In this document: piece after piece, positions 37,292 through 45,766 of the stretch
Numbering within the stretch: position 1 is the stretch's first letter
Layout: every line of letters begins with the position of its first letter
Origin: Bacteroidales bacterium
GTDB lineage: Bacteria > Bacteroidota > Bacteroidia > Bacteroidales > Paludibacteraceae
Length of the DNA stretch: 45,766 bases
Assembly: GCA_021371875.1 (NCBI GenBank)
Contig: JAJFVH010000069.1
Coordinates: forward strand, 1-45,766
Reading direction: 5' to 3'
The notes under the pieces: model-generated
Seen by the model: only the letters and a program-made list of their open reading frames with translations
Told to the model about the DNA's origin: nothing
Database searches by the model: none
Program-made: the position numbers and the translations under genes

Positions 37292-40200
37292 TTATTCTAT
37301 AATGAGCATTTTATTGGTTTTTGATTCAATATCGCTGTTGTTTGTATTAATACTAACCCGATATAAATAGATACCCTGTTTTACTTTAATTCCATCATTT
37401 CCAATCATATCCCAACTTACTTCGTCGGCATTGGACTGATTAAACCACCAGATTCTCCGTCCGGATAAATCAAAAATATCGACCGTGGTATTCAGAATTG
37501 TTTCCGGTCTGTCATGTTCCACCACAATCGTGGTTCCTGTTTTTACGGGATTCGGATAGTTGTAGACCTTAAATATATTCGGAGATAATCCTTTAACCAC
37601 TTCAAAATCCAATGCTTGTGTGCTTGAATTATTCAGCAAATCCCAAGCCTTGAAAGTCAGTGTATGTTTCCCGTTTTCGAGGTCTGATAATTTATATTTC
37701 ACTACGCCATTTGTATAGCTATTTGCCGCGGACTGAAAATAATCGTTCAAAACAATGGATTGGCTCGGGTCGTTATCGATAGTCAGCAATAAATCGTGTC
37801 CAATTCCACTCCCAACCCGGTTGATTCCATTGATATCATTTATGTTGGCAATGAATAGGGGAGATTCGTTCACCTGATCACCTGATACAAAGTTTTCGGA
37901 ATTCAGATACAAATTCATTTCCGGCCCATCGGTTTCGTTCACAATGTCCGGATTTGTTCCCCCGACAACAAAGCTTTCAAAATATCCCTGCGCTTCGGCA
38001 TCGGTTGAACCGTCATAAGCATAGTAATTTATCCTGCCTCCGCCATAGTTGTATTTTATATCTTTAGGGAGCATAAAGGTGAAACTATATTCCCCGTTAG
38101 TTACTACTGCTTTTCCCGAAAATAAAATATTGGGGCGGTAGTTAAATTTAAACTTTTTGCTATCCCATTCTTCCGGTTTTTCAGGATTAAAGAAATCTTT
38201 ATGGTTATCTAATGCTTTGATTGTTTGAATTTTATCGTAAATAACAATACTTAACTCTCCATTGAAGTTCTCAACTTTGTTACCTGCCTCGTCGGCAATT
38301 ATTCCTTTTATATTGACGACAGACATAGCCCGTAGTGTATCGTTTCCTTCCACATTGTCGTTTATGGCCATCGTTTTCACATTATAAGTTGTGGGATAAT
38401 TCATTTTTAAAGCCGGATCGCCCATGTAAACGTAACATAATTTATTAATTTCGTACCCGATATTATTTTTAGCAGAAACAATAGCATCGCCAATTCGGTT
38501 GTGCTTACCATTATTCTTTTTAAATAAATAATCGCAAAATAATCTGTTAATCGTGTAATTTTCAGATGCATAAACGGGACGGGCTGCCGAGAAGATTCCT
38601 ATTCCTCCTCCATACGGGTTTAACACAACCTGCTCACCCGCCGAAACAGCTTTCACATCGAACTGTAAAAAATTGCAGGTTGCACCCACCCATAAAGGTA
38701 ACTGTTGGTTTGTAAGCGATTTCACATCATTCACTGTGAGGATTAATTCATCGGTCCATCCCGCTGCTCCGGCATGTCCGGTGTAATCGAGTAGAAACAG
38801 CCCGTTTCTCAACAAATCGTGAAATTGCGTCCTGGCTAACGGATAAGTTTCGCCACTGGCGCTTACTTCCTGCAAATAAGAGTCAAGGTAAATTTTATTA
38901 ATTTGATAAGCAGGATAATTTCTGCCTAAAATAGTTGTTATATTGTCGGCATCGCGCATGTGCAGGGCAGCATCGCCATCGTCAGCAAGAAAACAAAGTT
39001 GATTTTTCCAAATACCTTTTTTGGTATTTTTCATGTAATTTATAGTCTTTTCAACAACAGTTGTCGCTTCTTCTTTGGTAGAAACGGGGAAACGCCCCAC
39101 TCCGATATCAAGCAGATGACCCGGTATCTGGGTGCCTTCGTTGTCATCCAAAAACCCAAAATAATCATCTGTTACATACGAAAGAGTCTGAACGAGTGAA
39201 TTTTCATCCTGATAAGTTAATATCAGATTTTCTCCCGACATAGCAGGCCATAATCTTCTGTTGTCAAAAGTCCCTCTGCCGAAAAGCAACAGATATTTAG
39301 GCATGTCAGAAATATTTCCTGATGCTAAGGCTCTGTCGTACAACATCTTCATTATCCACCGATAAGCAGTTGCGTCCGGAGCCCCTGACGAAAACTCGTT
39401 GTAAACCTGTTCGGTGGTTACCACAGCTACAGTCAGTTGGTCTATTTCACGGTGTGCCTGGGCAAGCGTTTCGGCTTGCGAAAGAAAGTTCGGGTGAGTT
39501 AAAATCACCATATCTACTGGCGGCAATGCGTGTAAATTTTGGTTTGAGACAACGCCTACTATTTCCGGTTTCGAAAATACACCGGAAGCTGTGGGGTCTA
39601 TTGCCAAATAATTTTTCACTTCATTGTTTGAATCCGTAAAAGTCAGCCTGCCATTGACCATTTGAGTTGGCATTTGATAAGTGTTTTGTGGATCGGTGAT
39701 GTCCCATATTTGCACCTTTGCGTCGGCATCGCTTAACCTGTATTGGTTAAATCCATTCATTCCCAGGTAGTCGACATTCTGGAACTGCATAACAGATCCA
39801 CTCATTTTGAGATACCTGCGTGTATTTATCTCCAGATAATTTAAATATCCGGTCGATATAGATGTTGGTTTTATGTATTTTAAATTAAAGGTAAAAACTT
39901 CTTTTTCAGGAAGAAAAGTATATGTTCCGGTAGCTCCTATTCCTTTTGTATATTCGTCAGTGTCCGAAATTCCGCCAAGCCGTAAGGTTTTGGTCTGACC
40001 ACCTGCCAGATTTAACTCGAAGGCAGATGATACTGAAGAGCTTGCAGCAACATCCATTCGTACTTTTGTTGAATTTGTTAGAACCGGATTGGGAAAATTG
40101 AAGCTGATATCCACATTGGTTCTTTCGTTGAAAATATCCCCATAAAATTCTTTACCCGACAGGCACAGGCTTACTGATTCTTTTTCGTACACATTATAAT

Positions 40201-41128
40201 CGATAAATTCATCCACGGGCAGAACAGTTGGATTATCGGGTAAAGTTGTAGTTTTTGTTTCAATCTTTCTTCCCGTTCCTGCATCTGAAGTTACGAAATA
40301 ATAACCATAGCTCGAATATGGATTAATTACATGGGTAAACATGCCTTTTGACTTATCATAGCTCCATTTGTTCACCCCTTGCGCGTAAAACAAAATATAG
40401 TCGCCGGCATTAAAAACGCCATCCGAACCTTTCTCCATGTATATGGACAATTCAGGCAAATCATCGGTTTTGGCAATTAAGAAACTTTGTTCGAGCACAG
40501 CTCCGCCATAACCAAATATCCGAACACTGGCAGGCGATATACCCATTGAATTCAAATCCTCAAAAGTTAACTTATAAACCCCTGAGTTGACAATTTTTAT
40601 CTTCACAAATTTACCGTTAGCCAAAACAGAATTAGCAGCATAAGTATGGCGGGTGGCAGCCTGCATTTTCTGAGGTGTATTACTTTTTTCGGTTTTTAAA
40701 ACAAATGATTTTAATTTCAATATCTGACCCGAACGTTTAACAAAAGGGAACACCGTGATATCGAGCAAACTATTGCCGCGTTCCTTTAAGATTTGTGTTT
40801 CGATTTGGGGATTTTCATTCAGATCTGCATTGCCAGGTAAGAGGAGGGATTCATCAGCAGATAAATTCACATACACAGGATTCTCTATTGAAACAATATA
40901 TGAAAATGATGGCTCTGCGGGAAATCGTTGATTAAAATAGGGTAGCTGATTCTCATTAGGATAAACCGCTCCTTCAAAAGCAATTACACTTTTACTGAAC
41001 GTATTTGCATACCATTTCTGACCACCTTGCCAGTTAAGGTTATATGCCGTCGAGCTTTCGATTGGCTGGGCATATACGCTGAAAGTTGCAACAATGAATA
41101 AATATAATAGAGCAAATTTACATTTCAT
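37292..41128 (-). CDS. porU: type IX secretion C25-like signal peptidase/sortase PorU
   Basis: A 1278-residue surface protease that removes C-terminal signal domains of type IX cargo and transfers them to lipopolysaccharide. I start at 41128, where a signal peptide opens (MKCKFALLYLFIVATFS); an earlier in-frame ATG at 41323 overlaps the neighbouring gene. The gingipain-like catalytic centre has His785 (DYTGHAGAAGW) and Cys818 (GATCNFLQF). The last 80 residues (YNYPNPVKTGTTI to NKMLIIE) are the type A C-terminal domain of type IX proteins. It is longer than the 1158-residue P. gingivalis protein. First gene of a porU-porV operon. Confidence 0.93.
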   Translation of the reverse strand: MKCKFALLYLFIVATFSVYAQPIESSTAYNLNWQGGQKWYANTFSKSVIAFEGAVYPNENQLPYFNQRFPAEPSFSYIVSIENPVYVNLSADESLLLPGNADLNENPQIETQILKERGNSLLDITVFPFVKRSGQILKLKSFVLKTEKSNTPQKMQAATRHTYAANSVLANGKFVKIKIVNSGVYKLTFEDLNSMGISPASVRIFGYGGAVLEQSFLIAKTDDLPELSIYMEKGSDGVFNAGDYILFYAQGVNKWSYDKSKGMFTHVINPYSSYGYYFVTSDAGTGRKIETKTTTLPDNPTVLPVDEFIDYNVYEKESVSLCLSGKEFYGDIFNERTNVDISFNFPNPVLTNSTKVRMDVAASSSVSSAFELNLAGGQTKTLRLGGISDTDEYTKGIGATGTYTFLPEKEVFTFNLKYIKPTSISTGYLNYLEINTRRYLKMSGSVMQFQNVDYLGMNGFNQYRLSDADAKVQIWDITDPQNTYQMPTQMVNGRLTFTDSNNEVKNYLAIDPTASGVFSKPEIVGVVSNQNLHALPPVDMVILTHPNFLSQAETLAQAHREIDQLTVAVVTTEQVYNEFSSGAPDATAYRWIMKMLYDRALASGNISDMPKYLLLFGRGTFDNRRLWPAMSGENLILTYQDENSLVQTLSYVTDDYFGFLDDNEGTQIPGHLLDIGVGRFPVSTKEEATTVVEKTINYMKNTKKGIWKNQLCFLADDGDAALHMRDADNITTILGRNYPAYQINKIYLDSYLQEVSASGETYPLARTQFHDLLRNGLFLLDYTGHAGAAGWTDELILTVNDVKSLTNQQLPLWVGATCNFLQFDVKAVSAGEQVVLNPYGGGIGIFSAARPVYASENYTINRLFCDYLFKKNNGKHNRIGDAIVSAKNNIGYEINKLCYVYMGDPALKMNYPTTYNVKTMAINDNVEGNDTLRAMSVVNIKGIIADEAGNKVENFNGELSIVIYDKIQTIKALDNHKDFFNPEKPEEWDSKKFKFNYRPNILFSGKAVVTNGEYSFTFMLPKDIKYNYGGGRINYYAYDGSTDAEAQGYFESFVVGGTNPDIVNETDGPEMNLYLNSENFVSGDQVNESPLFIANINDINGINRVGSGIGHDLLLTIDNDPSQSIVLNDYFQSAANSYTNGVVKYKLSDLENGKHTLTFKAWDLLNNSSTQALDFEVVKGLSPNIFKVYNYPNPVKTGTTIVVEHDRPETILNTTVDIFDLSGRRIWWFNQSNADEVSWDMIGNDGIKVKQGIYLYRVSINTNNSDIESKTNKMLIIE

Positions 41129-41213
41129 AGAAATCAGAAAACGTAGATAAATAATACCAGAAAAACGATTTTTGATTCGTTTTATTGTTTTGATAATGAA
41201 ATTAAAAACGGTA

Positions 41214-41825
41214 TCACTTAATTTTAAAATCGAACATCTTAGTATCGAAAATGTACCCTTCAAGCTTGTCGCCAACAGCAACTTTTCCAACTCCGGCAGG
41301 CGTTCCGGTGAAAATAATATCACCTATTTTCAAAGTAAAGAAACGACTTACATAGGCAATAAGTTCATCAACCGAAAAAATCATATCGGCAGAATGACCC
41401 TGTTGGACTGTATTTCCATTCAAATCGAGACGAAAACGAATATCTTGCACGTTCCCCAATTGCTCAACGGGTAGAAAGTCACCTATGACTGCAGAATTGT
41501 CGAAAGCTTTTGATATTTCCCAGGGTTTTCCTTCAACTTTTAGCCGGCGTTGTAAATCACGGGCTGTAAAATCGACACCCAATCCTATTTCGGTATAATA
41601 TCTGTGTGCATATTTGGAAGCAATATTCTTCCCTAACCGATTTATTTTTATTATTAATTCGGTTTCGTAATGCAGCTCATCGGTAAAATCGGGAATATAA
41701 AACGGTTTATTGTTTTTTAACAATGCCGTATCAGGCTTCATAAAAACAACGGGTTCGGCAGGATTTTTTGAATTAAGTTCTTTATTGTGTTCAACGTAAT
41801 TTTGTCCTATGGCTAATATTTTCAT
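41214..41825 (-). CDS. fumarylacetoacetate hydrolase family protein
   Basis: A 203-residue YcgM-type FAH-fold hydrolase or decarboxylase. Family marks: MKILAIGQNYVEH, PVVFMKPDTAL, the metal-binding HYETELIIKI, GLGVDFTARDLQ, and the substrate-side IIFTGTPAGVGKV. The physiological substrate, probably an acylpyruvate or oxaloacetate-like acid, is not certain. Its ATG overlaps the rex stop by four bases (ATGA), so it is translated from the rex transcript. This may place it under NADH/NAD control. Confidence 0.93.
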   Translation of the reverse strand: MKILAIGQNYVEHNKELNSKNPAEPVVFMKPDTALLKNNKPFYIPDFTDELHYETELIIKINRLGKNIASKYAHRYYTEIGLGVDFTARDLQRRLKVEGKPWEISKAFDNSAVIGDFLPVEQLGNVQDIRFRLDLNGNTVQQGHSADMIFSVDELIAYVSRFFTLKIGDIIFTGTPAGVGKVAVGDKLEGYIFDTKMFDFKIK

Positions 41826-42511
41826 TTTGAGTTATTATTAGTTTTCTTTTGACAGTTCTCACATTCTTTAATGGCATTTAATCTGTTAAACATTACTGCC
41901 AAATGCGCGTATATTGATGTGTTTTGCACCACTATTTTTTCGGGAACGCGTATTCGATAAGGGGTAAAATTCCAAATAGCCTGAATGCCTCCGGCTATCA
42001 TTATTTCTGAAACCGCCTGGGCTTTATCCACCGGTACGGTTAAAATACCAATATTGACTCCCGTCTGTTTTTGCAGTTCAACGAACCGGTCGGTATGATG
42101 AATTGGAATGCGATTGATGCTTGTGCCTGACAATTCATATTTTACATCAAAACCCGCAACGATTTCCAAACCGAACTGATTCAATCCGTTGTCGTGCATT
42201 AACGCTCCTCCAAGACTACCCACACCAAACAAAAACGCGTTGTGCGAATTAGTGAAACCTAAAAAATTTTCGAGTACGTCTACCAATTCTTTGACATCAT
42301 AGCCAACACGCGTGCGACCCGAAATTTGCACGTAAGATAAATCCTTGGCAACCATCGATGCATCTACGGCAATATTTTTCGCAATCTGAGTAGAAGATAA
42401 AAACGATTCGCCTTCCTTTAAAACCAGCTGAGCATAAGCCAAATACCATGGTAAACGCCTTAAAGTGGGTTCGGGAACTTTAAATAAATTTGTTGATTCT
42501 AAATTCGACAT
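41822..42511 (-). CDS. rex: redox-sensing transcriptional repressor Rex
   Basis: A 229-residue NADH-responsive repressor. I start at 42511 (MSNLESTNLF) rather than 42544, because the -7 box at 42542-42549 overlaps the upstream ATG. The N-terminal winged helix (about 10-75) includes VPEPTLRRLPWYLAYAQLV, SSTQIAKNIAVDASMVAKDLSYV and GRTRVGYDV; the Rossmann domain has FLFGVGSLGGALM; the helix-swap C-terminus ends VVQNTSIYAHLAVMFNRLN. In relatives it represses fermentative genes until NADH rises. I did not find a clear Rex operator (TTGTGAA-N4-TTCACAA type) in its upstream gap. Confidence 0.95.
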   Translation of the reverse strand: MSNLESTNLFKVPEPTLRRLPWYLAYAQLVLKEGESFLSSTQIAKNIAVDASMVAKDLSYVQISGRTRVGYDVKELVDVLENFLGFTNSHNAFLFGVGSLGGALMHDNGLNQFGLEIVAGFDVKYELSGTSINRIPIHHTDRFVELQKQTGVNIGILTVPVDKAQAVSEIMIAGGIQAIWNFTPYRIRVPEKIVVQNTSIYAHLAVMFNRLNAIKECENCQKKTNNNSK

Positions 42512-42541
42512 CCTGGGTGTGTTTTTTAAATATTTGACATG

Positions 42542-42549
42542 CAAAAATA
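42542..42549 (-). promoter_or_regulatory. -7 box for rex
   Basis: TATTTTTG on the minus strand, 31 bases before the ATG at 42511. It overlaps the alternative ATG at 42544 and so supports the shorter start. Confidence 0.45.
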
Positions 42550-42642
42550 ATCATTTTTTTCATAAAGTCTAATTTACAACTCATTAAAAAACTCTTACTA
42601 TGAATTTTAGCCTTTTCCCGACAGATTATTGGATAAAATGTT

Positions 42643-42650
42643 TAACTTTG
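42643..42650 (+). promoter_or_regulatory. -7 box TAACTTTG for leuS
   Basis: Exact TAnnTTTG match, 66 bases before the leuS ATG, in the extended form TAACTTTGCA. No good -33 nearby. Confidence 0.5.
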
Positions 42651-42715
42651 CACGTTATAAAAATCATAACATTAAAGATTACAAACTACTGATTATCAAA
42701 TATTAATCGTATAAA

Positions 42716-45577
42716 ATGGAGTACAATTTTAAAGAAATAGAGCAGAAGTGGCAAGCTTATTGGAAAGAAAAAGAAACTTACAAAGTTGATGCAAATCCCG
42801 AAAAACCCAAATTTTACGTTTTGGATATGTTTCCCTATCCTTCGGGAGCCGGATTGCATGTGGGACATCCACTTGGCTATATTGCTTCCGATATTTTCAG
42901 CCGCTACAAACGCTTGCAGGGTTTCAATGTACTCCACCCGATGGGTTACGATGCTTATGGTTTGCCGGCAGAACAATATGCCATCCAAACGGGTCAACAT
43001 CCGGCTGTTACCACCAAAAAAAATATCGACCGCTATCGCGAACAATTGGATAAAATAGGTTTCTGTTACGATTGGAGTCGCGAAATCCGAACCTGCGACC
43101 CCGATTATTACCAGTGGACCCAATGGGCATTTATCCAAATGTTTAACCATTTTTTCGATACACAACTTCAGAAAGCCCAACCGGTTACGGCACTTGTAAA
43201 AATGTTTGAGGTTTCAGGGACAGAAGAAATCCAGGCTGCGTGTACCGAAGAGATGACTTTCACTGCCGAAGAATGGAAAGCAAAAACCGAAAAAGAGCAA
43301 CAGGAAACTTTACTCAATTATAGAATTGCCTATCTGGCAGATATGAAAGTAAATTGGTGCCCGGCGTTGGGAACCGTTTTGGCCAACGACGAAGTTAGTG
43401 AAGGCGTTTCCGTTCGCGGCGGTCATCCGGTGGAACAACGCGTTATGCGACAGTGGAGTTTGCGTGTTTCGGCTTATGCACAGCGTTTACTCGATGGACT
43501 CGACAAAATCGACTGGACCGAGTCGCTGAAAGAAACCCAAAAAAACTGGATTGGACGCAGCGAAGGTGCGGAAATGAGATTTTCCATCTCCTCTGGAGAA
43601 GCTCAGGGAGAGGTGCTTACGGTTTTCACCACCCGCGCCGATACCATTTACGGCGTAACTTTCATGGTACTTGCACCCGAAAGCGAATTGGTAAAAGTTT
43701 GCACAACTTCCGGGCAAGCTGCCGAAGTTGAAAATTATATTGCAGCCACAAAAAGACGCACCGAACGCGAACGCATTGCCGACCGACGGGTTACAGGCGT
43801 TTTTTCCGGTTCGTATGCCATCAATCCGGTAAGCGGGACTGAAATTCCTGTCTGGATTTCGGATTATGTGTTGGCAGGTTACGGAACCGGCGCCATTATG
43901 GCTGTTCCGGCGCACGACAGCCGCGACTATGCTTTTGCCCGGCATTTTAACCTGCCAATCATTCCGCTTATCGAAGGTTGCGACGTGAGCGAAGAAAGTT
44001 TTGATGCCAAAGAAGGCATCATGATGAATTCAGGTTTTCTGAACGGAATGACTGTGAAAGAGGCTATTGCGAAAGCTAAAGAATATATTTCCGAAAAAGG
44101 AATCGGACGTGTGAAAGTAAATTATCGTTTGCGTGATGCCATTTTCAGTCGCCAACGCTATTGGGGCGAGCCATTCCCCGTTTACTACAAGAACGGGATG
44201 CCTTACATGCTCGACGAAAGCCGCTTGCCACTCGAATTGCCCGAAGTGGATAAATTCCTCCCGACCGAAAAAGGCGAACCACCGCTGGGACGTGCCAAAA
44301 ATTGGGAATACCTCCCCCCATCCCCCTCCAAAGGAGGGGGCGAGAACTCTGATTCAAACTCGCAAAACGTTGATGGTTTGCAGTCTCCCTCCCCTTCGGG
44401 GAGGGTTGGGGAGGGGTATCCGCTCGAATTGAATACTATGCCCGGTTTTGCCGGTTCGTCGGCATATTACCTGCGTTACATGGATCCGAAAAACGACAAA
44501 GCCTTGGTGAGCAAAGAAGCAAACGAATACTGGCGCAATGTGGATTTGTATATCGGAGGAACCGAACATGCCACCGGTCACCTGATTTACAGCCGTTTCT
44601 GGAATAAATTCCTTTTCGATTTAGGGTTGGTTTGCGAAGATGAACCATTTAAAAAACTGATTAACCAGGGAATGATTCAGGGACGAAGCAATTTTGTTTA
44701 CAGAATAAAAGACACGAATACTTTTGTTTCGCTGAATCTGAAAAATCAATACGAAACGACGCCGATTCACGTGGATGTCAATATTGTTTCGAACGACATT
44801 CTCGATATTGAAAAATTTAAGAACTGGAATCCTGAATACAAAACGGCCGAATTTATTCTCGAAGAGGGAAAATACCATTGTGGTTGGGCAGTCGAAAAAA
44901 TGTCGAAATCGATGTACAATGTGGTGAATCCCGATGATATTGTGGAAAAATATGGCGCCGATACACTGAGGCTTTACGAAATGTTTCTTGGGCCGCTCGA
45001 ACAATCGAAACCTTGGGATACCAACGGCATTGATGGCGTCCACCGCTTCCTGAAACGCTTGTGGAGTTTGTTTTATAAAGATGGAATTTTCGTTGTAACC
45101 AATGATGAGCCGACCGCCGAAGAGCTGAAAGCTTTACACAAAACGATAAAAAAAATCACGTTCGATATTGAAAACTTTTCGTACAACACCTCCGTTTCGG
45201 CTTTTATGATTTGTATCAACGAATTGTTCACATTGAAATGCAGCAAAAAAACCATCCTCGAACCTTTGGTTATTTTGCTTGCACCTTTTGCGCCGCATGT
45301 AGCCGAAGAACTGTATCATGCACTTGGAAATGAAACAACGGTTTGCGATGCGGTTTTTCCTATCTGCAATGAGGAATACCTGAAAGAGTCAGCCGTGAAA
45401 TATCCCATTTCATTTAATGGAAAAGTTCGTTTCATGTTAGAGCTTCCTGCCGATATGAGCAAGGAAGATGTAGAAAAAACGGCTTTGACAAACGATCAAA
45501 CGATCAAACAGCTGGATGGAAAAGCGCCTAAAAAGGTGATTGTGGTTCCCGGAAAAATTGTGAATATAGTCATATAA
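42716..45577 (+). CDS. leuS: leucyl-tRNA synthetase with palindromic insertion
   Basis: A 953-residue class Ia synthetase charging tRNA-Leu. HIGH motif is HVGH at 48-51 ([14 protein letters not shown]), the CP1 editing domain has [15 protein letters not shown] and the [15 protein letters not shown] editing site, [13 protein letters not shown] marks the return to the catalytic core, and KMSKS is at 728-732. Residues 533-567 (between NWEY and [11 protein letters not shown]) are an in-frame, Pro/Ser/Gly-rich segment encoded by two inverted GC-rich palindromes; removing it leaves about 918 residues. No frameshift or stop is created and all catalytic motifs are intact, so the enzyme is expected to work. 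Confidence 0.97.
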   Translation: MEYNFKEIEQKWQAYWKEKETYKVDANPEKPKFYVLDMFPYPSGAGLHVGHPLGYIASDIFSRYKRLQGFNVLHPMGYDAYGLPAEQYAIQTGQHPAVTTKKNIDRYREQLDKIGFCYDWSREIRTCDPDYYQWTQWAFIQMFNHFFDTQLQKAQPVTALVKMFEVSGTEEIQAACTEEMTFTAEEWKAKTEKEQQETLLNYRIAYLADMKVNWCPALGTVLANDEVSEGVSVRGGHPVEQRVMRQWSLRVSAYAQRLLDGLDKIDWTESLKETQKNWIGRSEGAEMRFSISSGEAQGEVLTVFTTRADTIYGVTFMVLAPESELVKVCTTSGQAAEVENYIAATKRRTERERIADRRVTGVFSGSYAINPVSGTEIPVWISDYVLAGYGTGAIMAVPAHDSRDYAFARHFNLPIIPLIEGCDVSEESFDAKEGIMMNSGFLNGMTVKEAIAKAKEYISEKGIGRVKVNYRLRDAIFSRQRYWGEPFPVYYKNGMPYMLDESRLPLELPEVDKFLPTEKGEPPLGRAKNWEYLPPSPSKGGGENSDSNSQNVDGLQSPSPSGRVGEGYPLELNTMPGFAGSSAYYLRYMDPKNDKALVSKEANEYWRNVDLYIGGTEHATGHLIYSRFWNKFLFDLGLVCEDEPFKKLINQGMIQGRSNFVYRIKDTNTFVSLNLKNQYETTPIHVDVNIVSNDILDIEKFKNWNPEYKTAEFILEEGKYHCGWAVEKMSKSMYNVVNPDDIVEKYGADTLRLYEMFLGPLEQSKPWDTNGIDGVHRFLKRLWSLFYKDGIFVVTNDEPTAEELKALHKTIKKITFDIENFSYNTSVSAFMICINELFTLKCSKKTILEPLVILLAPFAPHVAEELYHALGNETTVCDAVFPICNEEYLKESAVKYPISFNGKVRFMLELPADMSKEDVEKTALTNDQTIKQLDGKAPKKVIVVPGKIVNIVI
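44309..44418. repeat. inverted pair of GC-rich palindromes inserted in leuS (REPIN-like)
   Basis: Left copy: CCTCCCC-rich run (44311-44319), then an 8-bp hairpin CCCCCTCC/AAA/GGAGGGGG (44322-44340). Right copy: hairpin CCCTCCCC/TTC/GGGGAGGG (44387-44405), then GGGGAGGGG (44408-44416). Read on the opposite strand the right copy has the same order as the left. Outer ends ATACC(T)CCCC and GGGG(A)GGGGTAT are near-perfect inverted repeats. The spacer (44341-44386) is ordinary-looking sequence. The doublet adds 105 bases in frame. Confidence 0.75.
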
Positions 45578-45578
45578 A

Positions 45579-45597
45579 CCCCTGACCAATAAAGGGG
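45579..45597 (+). terminator. weak hairpin after leuS
   Basis: CCCCT (45579-45583) and AGGGG (45593-45597) form a 5-bp stem two bases after the stop region, without a T-tract. Low support. Confidence 0.2.
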
Positions 45598-45650
45598 AAC
45601 CGGATTAGTATTGTCTTATAAAAATAATGATTATCCGTATTCCGACCTAC

Positions 45651-45766
45651 AATCCCGTTAGGGATTTAATATCGGTAGAATTATTCGCCCACCCTCGTTT
45701 GTTGCACCCCGTACGGGGTGCTATATGTGTGTGAAAATGTCTTTCTACCGATATTATATGCCTACG
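45651..45766. repeat. mosaic palindromic repeat at the right edge
   Basis: Three nested structures: AATCCC-GTTA-GGGATT (45651-45666); a perfect 18-base palindrome GCACCCCGTACGGGGTGC (45704-45721); and a perfect 14-base inverted repeat TAATATCGGTAGAA (45667-45680) / TTCTACCGATATTA (45743-45756) that encloses it. The element probably continues past the window. Similar CGGTAGAA/TTCTACCG modules with a CCCnTAnGGG centre are, as I recall, dispersed in many Bacteroidetes genomes. Confidence 0.7.

Noticed and set aside
41128-41323. N-terminal extension of PorU to the ATG at 41323
   Set aside because: It overlaps the FAH-family gene by 110 bases and would bury the signal peptide at residue 66.
43577-43612. 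Low-complexity stretch in leuS near residues 288-300 as a second insertion
   Set aside because: No inverted arms of the GC family; it fits ordinary variation in the CP1 domain linker.

Overview
The window reads as a chromosomal, mostly housekeeping stretch of an AT-rich Bacteroidetes genome, most likely Bacteroidales. Reasons: a 287-residue primary sigma factor lacking region 1.1; repeated phylum-type promoter boxes (TAnnTTTG at -7, in the best cases with TTTG 19 bases upstream); little Shine-Dalgarno signal; a porU-porV type IX secretion pair; the Bacteroidetes two-domain HisB; and HU-like, DUF4403, DUF4395 and ORF6N families common in this phylum. The type IX pair argues against Bacteroides itself and fits genera such as Paludibacter or other environmental Bacteroidales. 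No prophage, insertion sequence, CRISPR array, rRNA or tRNA gene was found.

Layout. 1-7.4 kb: a GC-rich palindromic repeat, a flavin-binding PNPOx-like protein, an L,D-transpeptidase lipoprotein (minus), lon, a DUF4403 lipoprotein and ssb. 7.5-12.3 kb (minus): a small membrane protein, rpoD, an HtrA/DegP protease and enolase, with a possible small RNA in the htrA-eno gap. 12.5-17.4 kb: a DUF4197 lipoprotein, an HU-like protein preceded by four 23-bp phased palindromic repeats, then (minus) an ORF6N/PLD-like gene broken by an amber codon and transcribed into mutS2. 17.6-23.6 kb: a YidE/AspT-type transporter (minus), a solitary hisB followed by an alkaline-phosphatase-superfamily protein that has lost its metal ligands, and a PatB/MalY-type C-S lyase. 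23.8-28.9 kb: a cold-shock-domain protein with a long leader, an M16 protease (minus), free methionine-R-sulfoxide reductase and TonB. 29-31.2 kb (minus): an lptB-GNAT-RNase Z operon in which RNase Z has no ATG, GTG or TTG start. 31.4-34.5 kb: a DUF4395 membrane protein and the threonine-degrading pair kbl-tdh. 34.7-42.5 kb (minus): ahpC, ispF, porV, porU, a fumarylacetoacetate-hydrolase-family gene and rex. 42.7-45.6 kb: leuS, interrupted in frame by a pair of inverted GC-rich palindromes. The last 120 bases are a structured palindromic repeat running off the window.

How the genes fit together. Several act in envelope biogenesis and protein quality control: LptB (LPS export), PorU/PorV (secretion and surface anchoring), TonB, L,D-transpeptidase, HtrA, Lon and M16. 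A redox group comprises AhpC, fRMsr and Rex. Kbl and Tdh convert threonine to glycine and acetyl-CoA.

I found no convincing new multi-gene system. The unusual material is at the level of sequence elements: the REPIN-like doublet inside leuS, the phased operator-like array before the HU-like gene, the non-canonical RNase Z start, the amber codon in the ORF6N gene, the pseudo-phosphatase beside hisB, and a candidate small RNA. All function calls come from reading motifs and remembered family features; no database search was run.
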